From NCBI RefSeq assembly GCF_027596085.1, contig NC_072453.1, positions 4,876,448-4,940,447 on the forward strand: a stretch of DNA of 64,000 nucleotides, given 5' to 3'. The notes under the pieces were generated by a model. The model searched no databases and had not been told where the DNA came from. It saw only the letters and a list, made by a program, of their open reading frames with translations. This document shows, one piece after another, positions 13,201 through 29,877 of the stretch (positions within the stretch are counted from its first letter, which is position 1; every line of letters begins with the position of its first letter). The position numbers and the translations under genes are program-made. The DNA is from Anoplopoma fimbria. Taxonomy: Eukaryota; Chordata; Actinopteri; Perciformes; Anoplopomatidae.

Positions 13201-16200
13201 AACACCATAGATGCCCACTCTCCTCCCCCCACACACCCCAACGCTGCATTGAGTTAACTGAACACACAGCAAAGCATCACAGTTGGTAGGAAAAGCTCTC
13301 GCAGCACACTAATCCGTGCCATTTTGCCAAGCTGCTTTCTCCTCGCTGTGTCTAACAATGCTGAAGTCACTTTTCCTCTCTCCCTCTCTTTTTTTTTATG
13401 CGAACAACAACAAATCATAATCCTTTGGTGAGCCCAACCATATGGTCTTTTCTTTATCCTTTCTTTATCCACACCCCACTGACATTAATAATCTGGACTG
13501 GGGAGATGGTATAAAAGCAAAACAAGTCCAATATTCAAATAATCTCACTGTCGTTTTTGTACTTCTTTTAGCTGGAACTGACATTCTTATTGAAACCGTT
13601 TTTTAAAAAATAATTTATATGCCAATACTGGTGTAAGTGATGAGAAAATTATAATGCTTGAGGACTCTTCGGAGAATTAACACCTGGAAATTCAGTTCTA
13701 GTCTTTCAGTCTTTTCAAAAAGCTCTGTTTGCAGTGAAAAGGCTCTGAAAGACCCAATGTACATTACCTATAGATTACTAGCTAGTGAGCACAGTGGAGC
13801 ATTTAGCAGGCTTTTAATTCCCTCATGAGTTGGTGGAAACTAAAACAGAGCAGAGAGGACTGTTTACCGACAAGTTTGACTTCAACTTTAAAGGTGATTG
13901 TTATTGCAGGTTTAACATAGCCTCAGTTGCTGATGGCTGTCTGGCTGCAGGTTAGCCATCCTATGTTAAAGGCCAGCCAGTTAGCCTAGCTAAAGAGATT
14001 TCAAAGGGCTATTTTAGGTGCAGAATTTTGCAGCAGTTTGTGGTTCAAAATGAATACTAATGTTGCTCCTTGTCTGTTGGTTGTTACATGTTAGCTCTAT
14101 TTGCTGTATATGCCAATGTTGTGTTTGCATCGACCCCCATTGGCCAATAACATGAACTAAAACTGCTTTCAGTCTGCACACATTCAAAATATCTTTGCAA
14201 TAATCTCATTTAAAAAAACAAGGCATTCATTATAAAATTGATTTTATGTTGTTCAGTAGTGAGTCTATTTGGTAAATGTTGAGAAGATAATGTCATATTA
14301 CTGCATTGTCTGGTTATTTCTGTCACATTATATAATGGTTCCTATGTGAGTCATTATATAATCTGTTATTTTCTGTGTTTGTTTCAGCAATGAGTACATT
14401 TGCATCTCCTGCCAATAAAGCACCTATAAACTGTAATGAAACAAAATTGTTACACACAGATAATATTATAGTGCGCCAATTAAAGATAGTCAACTCAGTC
14501 TGAGTTTATTACTGTGCCACTTAAGCCGCACATCCCAGCGAGTGAAGCTAATGACATGCTGTCATTGTTTTTAAATTATGCTCATCACTAAGACAATCAG
14601 AGGTGTTTGAGCGTTTTAGACTGACTGGTGGAGTATATGCAACCTTTTTCATCCTGTTTCCATTGCAGCAATTCATGTTGGGACTTGGGCGCTACGGGTG
14701 GCTTTTTAATCTTCCCATCTGAGGTTGGTTGCATCACTTGTTTTGACTACCCAATCTCCGTCTTTTCCTCTGAAGAGGACGTCAGTGGTGAGGCTTCGGG
14801 GGGATATGCAGATATTGAATTGTAAGACCGGAGCTTTCTACTTTAATCAGGCTCATACAGTATGCAGCAGTGTGGAACAGATGTTGTTTAATCCGCATCC
14901 ATACCATAGCCAGAGCGCTGACAGCTGTGGTTCACGCAACCTCTTTTTCCACCGTAACCTTAGTCGTCGCTTTGCTGCTTGCTAATGACGTATCATAACA
15001 TGCCCTCATAATACCAGGAGGGGGGGTGAAAAAGCCTAATTAGACCAAGTGTCCATCTGCTGAAAGGTAGAGGTGGAGGGTGAGTTGAAGAAACGAGATA
15101 AACGCAGTAAAAAACGGTTTGCCCCCAAGACCTTGTGGTGCTATAATTAAACCTGACAATCAGGAATGTTGGAGAGCGACGGGTGAACATGGTATTTTAC
15201 CTCCTGCTTCATTACATTCTAATGATCCCCCCCCCCAAGGTGTTTTCCGTGACACTAACTACAGCTTATAAAAGGGATCACTTTTTGCCTGCCGGGACGG
15301 TGCAAAGAGAAGAGAAGCTTTTAATAGCTAGTGAAGGTAGTGACTCCGCCGCACTATAAAACACTGGATACTTCTTTCAAACTAGAGCTGTCTCGCCCCG
15401 TGGCAGGAGAACAGATACTTTGTGTTTTCGATGAATCGCAGAGCACAAGTGGTTCTTGAGGCCATCGCAGCTCTCGAATCAAGAGAAGTGAAAGCACAGG
15501 TTCACGTTTTTTGAAGGTATGTATGCCCTTTTGATGGCACCAGATAGTATACTTTGGTACAAAATCGATGCAAAGAAATCTGAAAACATGACAAAGCTGT
15601 TTTTCCACTGCGGATCAGGGCTCTAGACTTACGGTGTCCCGTTGTCCTGGGGGCAATTAATCCCATCAGGGATTAATAATAAATTCATTAAAAACAGCAT
15701 GCAAATGGTAATAAAGGATTGTATGTTTAAGTGCATAGGATTTATTGTTTTGTTTTTTACTGTGGTATCGAACTGGGTATCCAATTTGTGTAATTTCACT
15801 GCTATTGACGAGTAAATTTCTGGTATTGTGAACTCTCCTCTCTTTTACTGCTAAATCAAAGTTCATTCTCCCTCTTTCATTAATTAGAAAAGCGACTTTC
15901 ACACGTTTGGAGCATTTTCATCAAACTCTGGGAGCATATACAAGTTTATTTGGCATTTAGGCTCATATAACCGAACCAAGGTGTAAATGCTTCTTCCAAG
16001 AGGAGTGTGGTGCTGTTTATAAGACGGGAAAATGTATCTCAGCCAACAACAGGAAACAACCCAGGTTTGAAGGCTACACGAAGAAGGAATTTGACATTTG
16101 ATAATCCGCAGCCGAGCAAAACAAACTGCAGTCAGGACTGATCTTCACGCTCATTTATTCCTTCAAATGTTCTTTAGCGCAGAAAGTAAATGACTTCATG

Positions 16201-17468
16201 ATTCTTGGCTAAAGTTAAAAGGACTCAACTTAGATTTATTTTGAGTCACCCAGCTGCCAAATATCTCAAGCCTTGCGAGATGACAGGTTTCCAAAACTCT
16301 GTCCAGTGAACGAGTGAGTTGTGACTTTTGTTGGCAAGACTTGGTTTGCTTGTTATCATGTAGCCTGAGACTAAATGAATCAAATGCTAAAATGTACAAA
16401 AGTTTACAAAGATTAACCCCCAAAACACATCTTAAGCTATAGAACAATAATCAGGTTCATTTAAGTTTGTAACATGAGCTAAAAAAAAGGACGATGTTTC
16501 CACTTAACTCAAGTATTCAATACTAAAAGGATATACAAGCATTTAGACATATGACACTGTACAACTCCCTCTTTGCTTATTGACTCTGGGATGACATAAA
16601 AGGCTCATCTTCCAGTCATGAAAACACCCTTTGTACCTCTGCTTTCAGCATCTAGTCCTCAACGAGAATGGCGGCGCAGTGGGCCGGGCCCAGGCGAGAT
16701 GAATCAATGTCTGCTGCGATTGTCACATCAGCTGTTGAGGTGTACTGTGTCCAGACACAGAGTAAAGCCTGCCTTTGAGTGACAGCTCATTCAAAGCAAA
16801 GAGACAAGATGACAGATGGTATAAAGGCCTGCGTTCCCACAGAAACACAGAGCCGGATCAGGTTTTTCTGGGCGAGTTATAAAGCGTCTTTTTTTTCAAA
16901 TCATTTCTAAGAAACGATGAATGAGTTTATCAAGGATGAACCGCGATTGTGAGGGGCCAGGAATAACTTGCCTCAGAGACTGTGGAGAAATGGCAGCACA
17001 GCGTTTAAAGTGCATGCATGTGTGTGCGCGTCTGGCACACACAAACGAGCTCCGGCGCACACGCACACACAGATGGCTGAGGAATTTAGCCGAGGCTTTG
17101 ATATGCAGATTGGATGCTGGCTTGTCATTTCTGCTGGCTGCAACACTGCGTTATCGTTCCTTCAGCACGGCATTAGAGCTGATAACATTTACCTGAAGGG
17201 GGCAGCTGACTGATAATATCGTCAAGACATTTCTGCTCCTGGAAGGCCTGAGCGAGGGAAACGTGAAATTTGCCACAACAGTATCAGACAGGCACGCACA
17301 TGAACATGCACGCACGCACGCAAACACGGCATTCATACAGGTATGTAGATCAGCATGAAAAAGACAAAGAAATATGACCACTTTCTTTCTCCTACAACTA
17401 GCCTACAGTATAAATACAGAGACTGTTTACAAGTCCAAAATCATCAGAAGTGACTATAAAACAGTGAA

Positions 17469-17469
<1 letters not shown>

Positions 17470-17499
<30 letters not shown>
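17470..17499. repeat. (AC)n microsatellite
   Basis: This is a pure AC run of 15 units in intron 3. Confidence 0.95.
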
Positions 17500-17502
<3 letters not shown>

Positions 17503-18864
17503 ACTGCAATCTAAATTGCAGCTTTAGCAGTTCAGCGTGAGGAAGTCTTGAGAAGACCGAGTGCTGATTTAAAGTTTTGAGAAAAAAAAATGGCAGAAAG
17601 GGAGTGGACGTTAGCATCCAACCAACATGTCAATTTAACGATTGTGCTAATCAGCTACACTGATTAAAACTGGCACTGTATGTTACATTACTTAATAATA
17701 ATCTACATTCTACAAAAAGTCCTGATTGCTGATTGCTGTAGATGGCAGAACACCAATAATACATTAACAGATTACTACCGTTTTCCCCCCCCACCCACAT
17801 TCGAGAGTAGATTATTTGGATAAGCATCTGTTATTGAATGCTCACAGCATGTTTTTCTACAGTACGGTCGGCAATAGGTCTGCGCTGCTTATTGTCCATT
17901 ACCATGGCAACTTCAGCCCCATATTAAGAGATTATTATCAGAGTGGGCCAGTTTACTCTTTACTTTTTAATCACAGGGTATTTCACAGCTGCTTGGTAAA
18001 TAGGTCTTCAACCCCTTTTACATCAGAACATTAAATTAATTCAACACAGAAAGCTAGAGATAGTTATTTTTGTCCAGTAAAAAATATGTTTCCTGCATAC
18101 AGAAAAATGTGTTCTTTATAGTTTTTGTGGCCAGTGATATGAGTCTTTCCATGTAGGCCACTATTTGACCAATATGCACTGGAACATATTAATTCAACCC
18201 ACAAAACACTTTTCTATCTTTAAAGAGAAGGTACCCAACCCTGTTTTTGACATTGAATAAAATCAATGATTTATGAGAACCAGGTCAATGAATAACACAG
18301 TTTACATCCATGCCCTATGGAACTACCTAGTCCAATATTTATGATTTCAGTTGTGGTACTTTCTAACAAAATTTCAGTGAATAGAAATAGGCAGATTCAT
18401 TTTACAGCTCATTTCAAACTATGTGAATTTGTCAAAAAAAGGCAGCTTTGTCTAACTCACAAAAATTCTAATATATTTTTCTAACTTTATTTTAGCATCT
18501 TCTAACAATGATGCTCTGCTCTATGCAGCGTTTCTTCTCTATTCACCAATTCACCAGGGATTTATATAGGTGTATTAGGCCTGGAATCCAGTGTCAGTGA
18601 AACTAATTAGAACTACATATCTAAGGCGGCTCTGTAGTATGAAGTGGGATTTCACCATTTTTGTTTCATCACTTTTATTCCTCCATCTCAAGCTTAAAAA
18701 CCACACACGGGGGAAAAACATAGTGCGGCTGTGCTCTACATGGTCCTGATGGCCTGCAGTGTGTTACAGTCTCTGCAGGGAAGACAGTAGGAGGTCAAAT
18801 AACTGAGCCTCGGGGCCCCATTTGATCATATGCTGCACTCCGGAAGCACATGTGATAACTAGAG

Positions 18865-18886
18865 TGTATGTGTGTGTTTGTTTGAG

Positions 18887-18978
<92 letters not shown>

Positions 18979-18980
18979 TG
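18865..18980. repeat. (TG)n microsatellite, long
   Basis: This TG array of about 116 bp has a few interruptions at its left edge (TATG, TTTG, TGCG) and an uninterrupted core at about 18893-18976. It is the only array over 100 bp within the fam20c intron. Confidence 0.95.
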
Positions 18981-21309
18981 TGCTGTACTGTGTGAGTATT
19001 TTGAACACATTTTTCTCTGTTCCTCCAACAATTTCTCTTCAGAACAAATAATACCCTGGTGAAACAATTATAACGTAGTGGAAACAGTCAAATCATTAAG
19101 CAGAGAGCAGTGCAAAGCCCTAAGTGCTGCAAAATAACACATCTCACAGTGGTTGTAATTTTAGATCCTGAGGTCAGCCAGTGTGTTTACAGGCGATTAT
19201 AACGTTCCGCTATTATTCATTATACCCGAGTGCACCGTTTAAGATTCTGAGCATGTGCACGCCTAATTGCATTTACAGTCTAGGTAGATTCATATTCTGA
19301 GCTGGGAAAAAATATTACATTTATTTGTGCACACAAATTCTGATTGTAATTTGAGAATGTATATAAACTGCTTATATCAGATGTATTCTTTACGTGAATT
19401 AAAAGCATGAAATGCATGCAAACACATTCACAGTGGTTTTCATGGAACTATTGAATGCCACAAGCGTAGAGGGTTTAATTACTATATATATATAGTATAT
19501 ATATCCAATTATTCTTGTGTTTAATGCTTTACCTCATGCCTCAAGCCAACTGCAAAAGTGTGCGTTACACTGTTTTCCGATACGTGGGCCAGCACTTTGG
19601 GGGTTAACATGGTACTTTCTTCTCCCCCCAGCCGGTGTTGCCACTGCGCTGCTCTGAATTTCCTCTATTTCCAAACAGAGCTGCACTCATCATCTGTGCT
19701 CTGAATGACTTGTCCTGAGGCGGTTCATCCCTTTATTTCCGGTCTCAAAGTCAAAGCACAGGCACAGAAGACCTTGTAAATACAATATCTCACAGCAAAC
19801 AAGCGCACATGCACACACGCTGACAAACAAACAGCCAAACTGACGGAATGTATACAAAAAGTGAGGGGCAAAAAAACAGAGGTTCGTCCACAGAGGAGTC
19901 AGTTTGTTTGACATCCTTTTGTTCATTGACACATGGGGAACAATGGCTAAATTGTCCTGTCATTCATCAGTCGCTCAGTCTTTTCCTTGTTTGAGAACAA
20001 ATCTGGGCAGCTTTAAGCACGGATAATAAGGGGTTTTGTTGAGACATGCCCTCCCCATTTTCATAAAAAGCTTCCTCTATCTTATTCTTTCACCTCCCAT
20101 GTTTGATGCAGCTTGATGATGCAACATCAACCCATCCACGTAGCTATTCCCCACTTATTTTTCACAATCAACGCAGACATTTTCCTCCAGGCTGTTATTT
20201 GTGCTGCTGTCAATATGTTATTGACACAAACAAGGTGACATTATGTTGCTCCCCTCTCTTGTCTCCCTGACGTGTCAATCAAAAATTATTCATGGAACCG
20301 ACTCGGCCCAGATATAGATCGCTCAGCAGGGAGGAGCAGCGGAAAGAGTAGATATCTCTTCTAGGAATACTGGGATTGATTTGTGTGTGACTGAGCCAAC
20401 AGTCGGCTGATTGACAAGCGATACAATTAAGTGGAAGCGAGAACGAACGGAAGACCGTCATTATATCAATCATCAGTTCTTCTACCCGCCTTCCTTCGTT
20501 GATCATCTGCGCTCATCATCTAATGGGCTTTATGTGCTCTAAGACTTTTTTCACTGTAAATATTACAATCAAGTTTCCCGCAGTTCACACCAGCACAAAG
20601 CTATAATGACAGAAAGACAAAAAGAGAGGAAGAAAATCAAACCCTGTCAGTGTTCTCTACCCAGACACTAAGGTTCAAAGTATAGTGCAAGGTTACAGCT
20701 GGGACTCAAACACACCGTACGGTACAGGTCTATTTCAGTACGTATAAAATACTTGTAACAAAGGTTCCTGGTGCTCCTGAAGGTATTACTGTACATGCAT
20801 ACATTTTCATTGCACCAAAAAGTAAGTAGACATGTCTGACAGCAAAAGGCACTTTTTGTGTATTAGTATTATTTGAGCTTCAAGGTAAGCTTTTGAAGGT
20901 ACAAAATGTTTTGTGCTGGGGTGGTCTTCCCAAAGGGACTGTACCTTTTCAAAGAGCAACATTATTTTTTTTTCTCCACTGACTGCCGCCATGGGCTGCC
21001 AGTCCTGTCCCAAGCTCTAGTCATTTTCTCAAAGCTGCTGGCAAAAATGGTCGTAATTGGTGACCCTTTTGGCAACGTAGCATCAACTTGAGAATGTGAG
21101 TTATGATTGAGCAGGACAGTACGGTCAATCAGAAAGCCAAGAGAATAAAATGTTAAGCCTCAAGAGCAGCAGGGAGTCCATGGTGTACATTTTTTTTCAG
21201 TTTCACCTGTCAAGCAACATAGCAGTTTCCCTAACCCCGTGATTGGTGAAGGTTGTCAGGGGCATACACAGCCTGATGGGAAAAAGCTGGGAACACTATT
21301 TGGCACACA

Positions 21310-21560
21310 AGAATCAAACACACTGCACAAGAATTGAAGGAAAAACATCCCCAGCGTTTATATTGGTGTCCCTCAAGGTTATATTTTAGGCTCTTTTTAT
21401 TTAGTACTAGTTACCATCTAGGGGGTAATATTCTGAATATACGCAGATGACATGGTCATTGATGTACAAGCTAATTCTTAATAACAAACTGCATCTTTAC
21501 TTACAATAGCTATGGAGAAAAGAGCTTATTGGTTGACTCATTCATGCTTGCATTGAAGAA
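21310..21560 (+). pseudogene. Decayed non-LTR reverse transcriptase fragment
   Basis: One frame gives YIGVPQGYILGSFYLV (from about 21359), matching the GVPQGS.LGP.LF motif of LINE reverse transcriptases. After a stop and further decay comes IYADDMVIDVQANS (from about 21437), containing the catalytic YADD box. Just upstream, in another frame, NQTHCTRIEGK resembles the NRTQ.....G segment that precedes GVPQGS in the same enzymes. The clade (Rex1-like or L2-like) is uncertain. Stops and frame changes show it is inactive. Confidence 0.7.
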
Positions 21561-22718
21561 ACAGGGTACAACACATTCAACATGTTAAATATGTATGTGT
21601 CATTTATATATTGAGTATATTTGTTCCAGCAAACCACTCCATTTAACAGCAATATCCTTGAATATTCATCTTGAAAACGGTAGCTGAACCAAAAAGCTAC
21701 AGCATTCAGTAGCTTGAACCGTAAGACTCAACTCTTGGCACAATTGGTATAATTTTGTTATTGTTCTAGCAATGCATCATTTCAGGTGAAGTCCCTGTAT
21801 CTTCTCTGCCAACAGCCTAAATGCTGTATATTTTGAGGGCTTATTGAAAAATATCAACATGTTTTTAGCCACACAGTGGATGCTCCCAACCTGACAGCGT
21901 TAAGTGTTTGTTTACAGGAACAGAAGCATGAATTATGGAAATCCCACAAATTCATGGTTATTTCAGTCCTGGCCACAGGCATAACAGGATGCAGTAGGAT
22001 GACGAAAATGATGAATGATCTTAGTCATCAAACTCAGTTTCCGTCAGGTTACAATGCCGTTGTTGTGACAGAGAGAACAACCATGATGTTTTAATCTGTC
22101 TATTTAAGCAGCACAGGGCTGGGCATCAGCTGGGGTTTTTAGGGCCTTCCCTCAAAGCCTCTCTGATCTCAAAAGACCTGTGGTCTAAACTAAAAATTGC
22201 AAAACAAGCCTCGAGGTAGATTAGACCATTTAAGATTGTGTTTATTCCATGTCTGGAAAAGAGGACCGCAGACAGCGGTTCAGTGGGCAGATTCATCTCT
22301 GTTACATCATAGTGTACAGGTACTGTAAGCCATTTCGTGGTGATCCAGTGGAGGTTGATACAACCAAATCATGAAATCATGCTAAGGGGTGTTTTACTTG
22401 ACCCACACATCCAGAGGAGCCCAGGCACCACAAAACCGAGGCACTGACCATAGTAGCTGATCATTCTCTCTCTCTTTGAGGAATAAAGAGAAAAAGATCG
22501 ATACAGCAACCCTGTTAATGGATTTCTTCATCTGTGGTGTTCATTAAAGAATGAGCAAGAGAGAAAAACAAACAGAGTTTTAGAGAGAGAGAGGGGTTGG
22601 GGGGGGATGATGGAGAATACTCAGAATGAGAAAGAGACACAGGGGCGGATAAAAGAGAGAGAGAGCAGTTTCCACAGATATGGATGGTTAGGGGGTCGAT
22701 CGTTACCCAGACACCGCA

Positions 22719-22746
22719 TGCCTGCCTGCCTGCCTGCCTGCCTGCC
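22719..22746. repeat. (CCTG)n tetranucleotide repeat
   Basis: About seven CCTG units are followed by degenerate copies to about 22765. Confidence 0.9.
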
Positions 22747-23018
22747 TTCGCTGCCTGATTGCCTGGCACACATTTCCATTAGAGTTGAGAGGAGCTGAGC
22801 AGAAGAGCACAGCCGGAGAAGTCTTTGATCTCTCAGCCTCCGTCTCTTTGATGCACCATGTGGAAACACACCAGCAGATTTGGAACCTGGGAGATGATGT
22901 TGGGTGTTAAGTGGATGTGTGCGCGTGTGTGCACATGTGATCTCTGCGAGGGAAAGGATATATGTAGCGGGAATGACGCTGCAAATCTGTCAAGACCTTG
23001 ATTGCACTCCAAATGAGG

Positions 23019-23019
<1 letters not shown>

Positions 23020-23062
<43 letters not shown>
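23020..23062. repeat. (AC)n microsatellite
   Basis: This is a pure AC run of about 21 units. A second short AC run follows at about 23140-23157. Confidence 0.95.
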
Positions 23063-23066
<4 letters not shown>

Positions 23067-24876
23067 ATGCCAGCATGGGTTGCCCTATTTCGTTAAAGTC
23101 AAGAGCATTCAAGCAGAAAGGAATGCACCCCCCCAAACACACACACACTCACACACAGTTTTTCAGGATTATCAAACATCACTCTGACAACCACAACTGT
23201 CAAGCAACAGATTTACATCCAACCCCATCACCCCATGCTTTTTTGTGAAAATGTAATTTCACATTTCTGTCTGGGTTGATATTCAGGGCAGTGCACAGAG
23301 ATAATCTGTGGATTTTCACTCTGCTCGTGTATCGACAACACTCTGCCCACGTCTCTTTGACTGTCTCTCATCCCTACCCTCCTATCTTCTCTCGCCCCTT
23401 GACCCCCTCACCCCTCTTCTCCTTCACCCCACACACCTCCTCTCACATCTCTTCCCACCTCTCACTTCGTTCTCCTCTCTCCTCTTCCCAACCTGTCAGG
23501 ACGATTTCAGCCCTGTTGTGTCTGCCCTGACTTACTGTGGTACGATTGAAGCAGTAATTACAACAGTCTCTGAGTAGCTTTTCCTCCCACGGAAAAAAAG
23601 AACCTCGCTACCTATCATCCGCAGGCTTAACCCCGCTCTCCTCGCTGACATTCGGGGGGGCCAGACAACATTCTTGTGTAGAAAACCATTAACCCACAAT
23701 TAAATTATAATCACCATAACAAAGGACGGGTGACATTTAAATCCACCCATCGAGGAAGGATTAGGAGCAAAGAGCTCTTCTCTTGGGATGTGTTATCATC
23801 TAAATATGACAGTGTGGATAAAGGAGATGTGAATTAATGAAATATTACATGGTATCTACCAGTGGGGCAGTTTTTACCACTTGGTACACTTATCTGCTCT
23901 ACAGGTTAAGCCGAACCAAGGTGTTACAGGGTGTACCGAGGTAAGCTGAGGTATAAAAGGAAAAGAAAGTGTAGCTTTCACTCCTCTTCACCTCTTTGTG
24001 TGAGACATTCATGATAAGCTGTAGTTCACTGCTTGGATGTTCTCATATCACTACTGGAATAGGATTCTAAAGGAGATGAGGGAAGGAACAGAGGTGTTGG
24101 ATCAGAAAGCTCACAGCAATTATATCTGGCACCATTACAGAGAGCTACGAAAAAATAATGACAAATATGTCGCCCCAGGGTTAGCAAAAGTGACACCTGG
24201 GAGGCTGCTGCCTTTTTTAATAATACCTTAAACTCAGCTGTTACATTGTCCAACACAGTGGATGGCATTGCAACACACACTGGTAATTTCTATATTTTTT
24301 TGCTGCATTTTTGGCTATTTCAGTTACAATATGGGACTTGAGAAAAATCACGATTGGCTGACTAGATTGATTGATATTGATCAGACGAATCGGTCATTAA
24401 AGCGACACAGCCAGCATTGCCTGAGGGCTGGGGACCTCCAACATGGACACTAAAAGATGTGCCGTATCACCTGAAAGCCCCCGTGAGGTGAAATGCCTAC
24501 TCAACATTTGGCTCGGACACAGCAAAGTGATGTCGGCCTTCAGTCTAATATCAAGGTTGTGCTGAAATGAAAGCAATTTGATATAGCCAGAGAAGAGGAT
24601 GAGTAAATGAGATTGATGCTGCGAGCAGAACGAGTAGGTGGTGGGATGTGAAAAGGAAGTCATTGGAGGTAGAAAGCTGCATAGTTGGTGTTTTATGCTG
24701 AAATGCACTCAAGCTTTAGCACGATACGAAAGAGAGAGATTGCTTTTTTCTTAAAAAGAGAGGGGACCTGACACTCGCAGAGGATAAAAGATGAAAGGCA
24801 GTTTAACCAGAGGAACAATGGAGCTTGCAAGAACCTTTTTTTTTTTTTTTTAAAACACATACAAGCAAAACACTTA

Positions 24877-28372
<3,496 letters not shown>

Positions 28373-28548
28373 CGACGCTGGTGATCTTCTGAGTGACCAG
28401 GTCCTTCAGGAGGGCGTCGATGACCGGGTTGTGTCTGGAGTACAGCTCGTATCGATTAATCCCAATGTGAAAGCGGAGCCAGTTGGGGTAGGTGTCGGGC
28501 GTCAGCTCCCCTGTTGGGCTGAACTCATCCAGGTTGCCTTCATTATTC
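28373..28548 (-). CDS. fam20c: fam20c exon 2: start of the kinase fold
   Basis: This 176-base exon completes codon 171 (Trp) and encodes residues 172-229, ending one base into codon 230. It carries the acidic segment NNEGNLDEF, then [20 protein letters not shown] (188-207) and [14 protein letters not shown]. The [19 protein letters not shown] core is close to invariant in FAM20C as I remember it and separates it from FAM20A, which has WVQFHLGINRHGLYSR at the same place. The acceptor follows a clear pyrimidine tract and reads CACCCAG/G; the donor is G/GTGAGT. Intron 1, between exons 1 and 2, is only 201 bases (28549-28749) and contains a T run of 19 at 28591-28609. No stop or frameshift is present. 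Confidence 0.97.
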
Positions 28549-28749
28549 CTGGGTGATGAGAGGAAAGGGTAAAGGAGAAAGAGGACTGGATTTTTTTTTT
28601 TTTTTTTTTATGTAAACAGTGACAGGTGTTGTGCAACACCATCAGCACATGCAGAGTTACACTAATGTGATTGCACAGAACTAAACTCTTAAGCTTTTAC
28701 ATTTCATCAAATCACAAAATGTTTATTTAATGCATTAGAGTTGCTTTAC

Positions 28750-29261
28750 CATGCCTGATCCTCTGCAGCTTTGGGGTCAAATCTGATGTCCGTGTTGACG
28801 TTGAACAGCGTGTCCTCGTCCGTCAGAGGTGGCAGGGATCTTTTATATAAGGGGTGGTCATAGAGAGCCGACAACCTTGAACCCTTACGCGGCACGTTTC
28901 TGGTCCCCGTGGCGTCCTGGATGAACTGCCTCTTCCTGTCGCCGCGTTGCCCGAGATGCTCCAGCCTCCTGAGCGCCTGCGTTTTGTCCCCCGTCACCGG
29001 GACCCTTTCCAGGGAGTGGGAGGACACGTTGGAGCTGGGCTCGTTGCTGAAGTCCTGGAGGATTCGCAGCGTGTGCTTGTTAGGCCAGCCCTGCTTCCCC
29101 CAGCTCTGAGGCTCCTCGCTCGGCGTGTGGGAGCAAGAGCAGCCGCTGTTGCCGTGCCTCTCCAGCTTCGGTAACAAGTCTATCATGATGTGCATGGAGC
29201 AAGCGATGAGGAACACCATGAGGATCAGAACTCGGAATTTGCGCAGGAGGATCATCTTCAT
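28750..29261 (-). CDS. fam20c: fam20c exon 1 (coding part): N-terminus of extracellular Ser/Thr kinase FAM20C
   Basis: FAM20C is the secretory-pathway (Golgi) casein kinase that phosphorylates S-x-E/pS motifs in secreted proteins, including biomineralisation phosphoproteins; human loss causes Raine syndrome. This exon gives residues 1-170 plus two bases of codon 171. It starts MKMILLRKFRVLILMVFL, a basic stretch and a hydrophobic signal anchor (about residues 10-30), followed by DLLPKLER, a Cys-x-Cys (C41, C43), the conserved WPNKHTLRILQDF block (59-71), an NVS glycosylation sequon at N78, and DHPLY...PPLTDEDTLFNVN (135-156). I chose the ATG at 29261 because it matches the vertebrate FAM20C start and has a good context (ACC before ATG, then A). 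The donor reads TG/GTAAAG, phase 2. The variable linker (about 85-130) is basic and shorter than in mammals: lysine 253 here corresponds to human K285, so about 32 residues are missing overall. Identity is very secure; the choice among teleost fam20c co-orthologues is open. Confidence 0.97.
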
Positions 29262-29854
29262 GGTCTCCCTTTTGAGCAGATGTGAGTATTTACTGCAAAT
29301 GATCAGCACGCAGATGAACAGGCTGACTACATCGCTGATGATGTTGATCAGACTGGACGCCAATCTAATGAAATATACATTAAACACGTAGGAACCATCG
29401 TCGCTTGCCGTCTTGAGTAAAGGATTCAGTGTTCAGCCTTTTGTGTTTTCAACATCAGAGTCCTGTTTATGTGCAAGGAGATTTTTTTTCAAAAGCGCAA
29501 AATCATCCGCAAGCGTCCAGGTAAAACACGGTGAGTCAGTCCAGACCGACGGTGTAGCTGTGAGAGCCACATCGTCTTCACGCCGCCGCTTTCCTGTAGA
29601 CCAGAAACATGATTCAGAAGGAACACAAGAGTGGAGAACAAGTTCGTAGGATCCAAAAATCAGCTGCGATACGCAAAGGTGGGGATGATCCGTTACATCT
29701 GTCTTCACCATCCAAACCCCGACCCGGTACGGTGGAAGAGCAGCCGTGGATCAGCTGGGACTTCTGTCTGTGTGGAGAAGAAAAAAAAACACCCGTAGTA
29801 CGAGAAGTGCAAGCTCTTCACATCTTAAAAAAACCTTTCGGGAAAGTCCCAAGG

Positions 29855-29877
29855 AAAAAAAAAAAAAAAAAAAAAAA
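29855..29877. repeat. A homopolymer in the fam20c leader or promoter
   Basis: This run of 23 A (T on the sense strand of fam20c) lies about 600 bases upstream of the start codon. Confidence 0.95.

Noticed and set aside
19484..19504. ACTATATATATATAGTATAT palindromic AT tract
   Set aside because: It is short simple sequence with no flanking element and is not informative.
29433..29711. 92-codon frame upstream of fam20c on the minus strand
   Set aside because: It has no family match. It could be an upstream ORF in the leader but is not reported as a gene because the transcription start is unknown.
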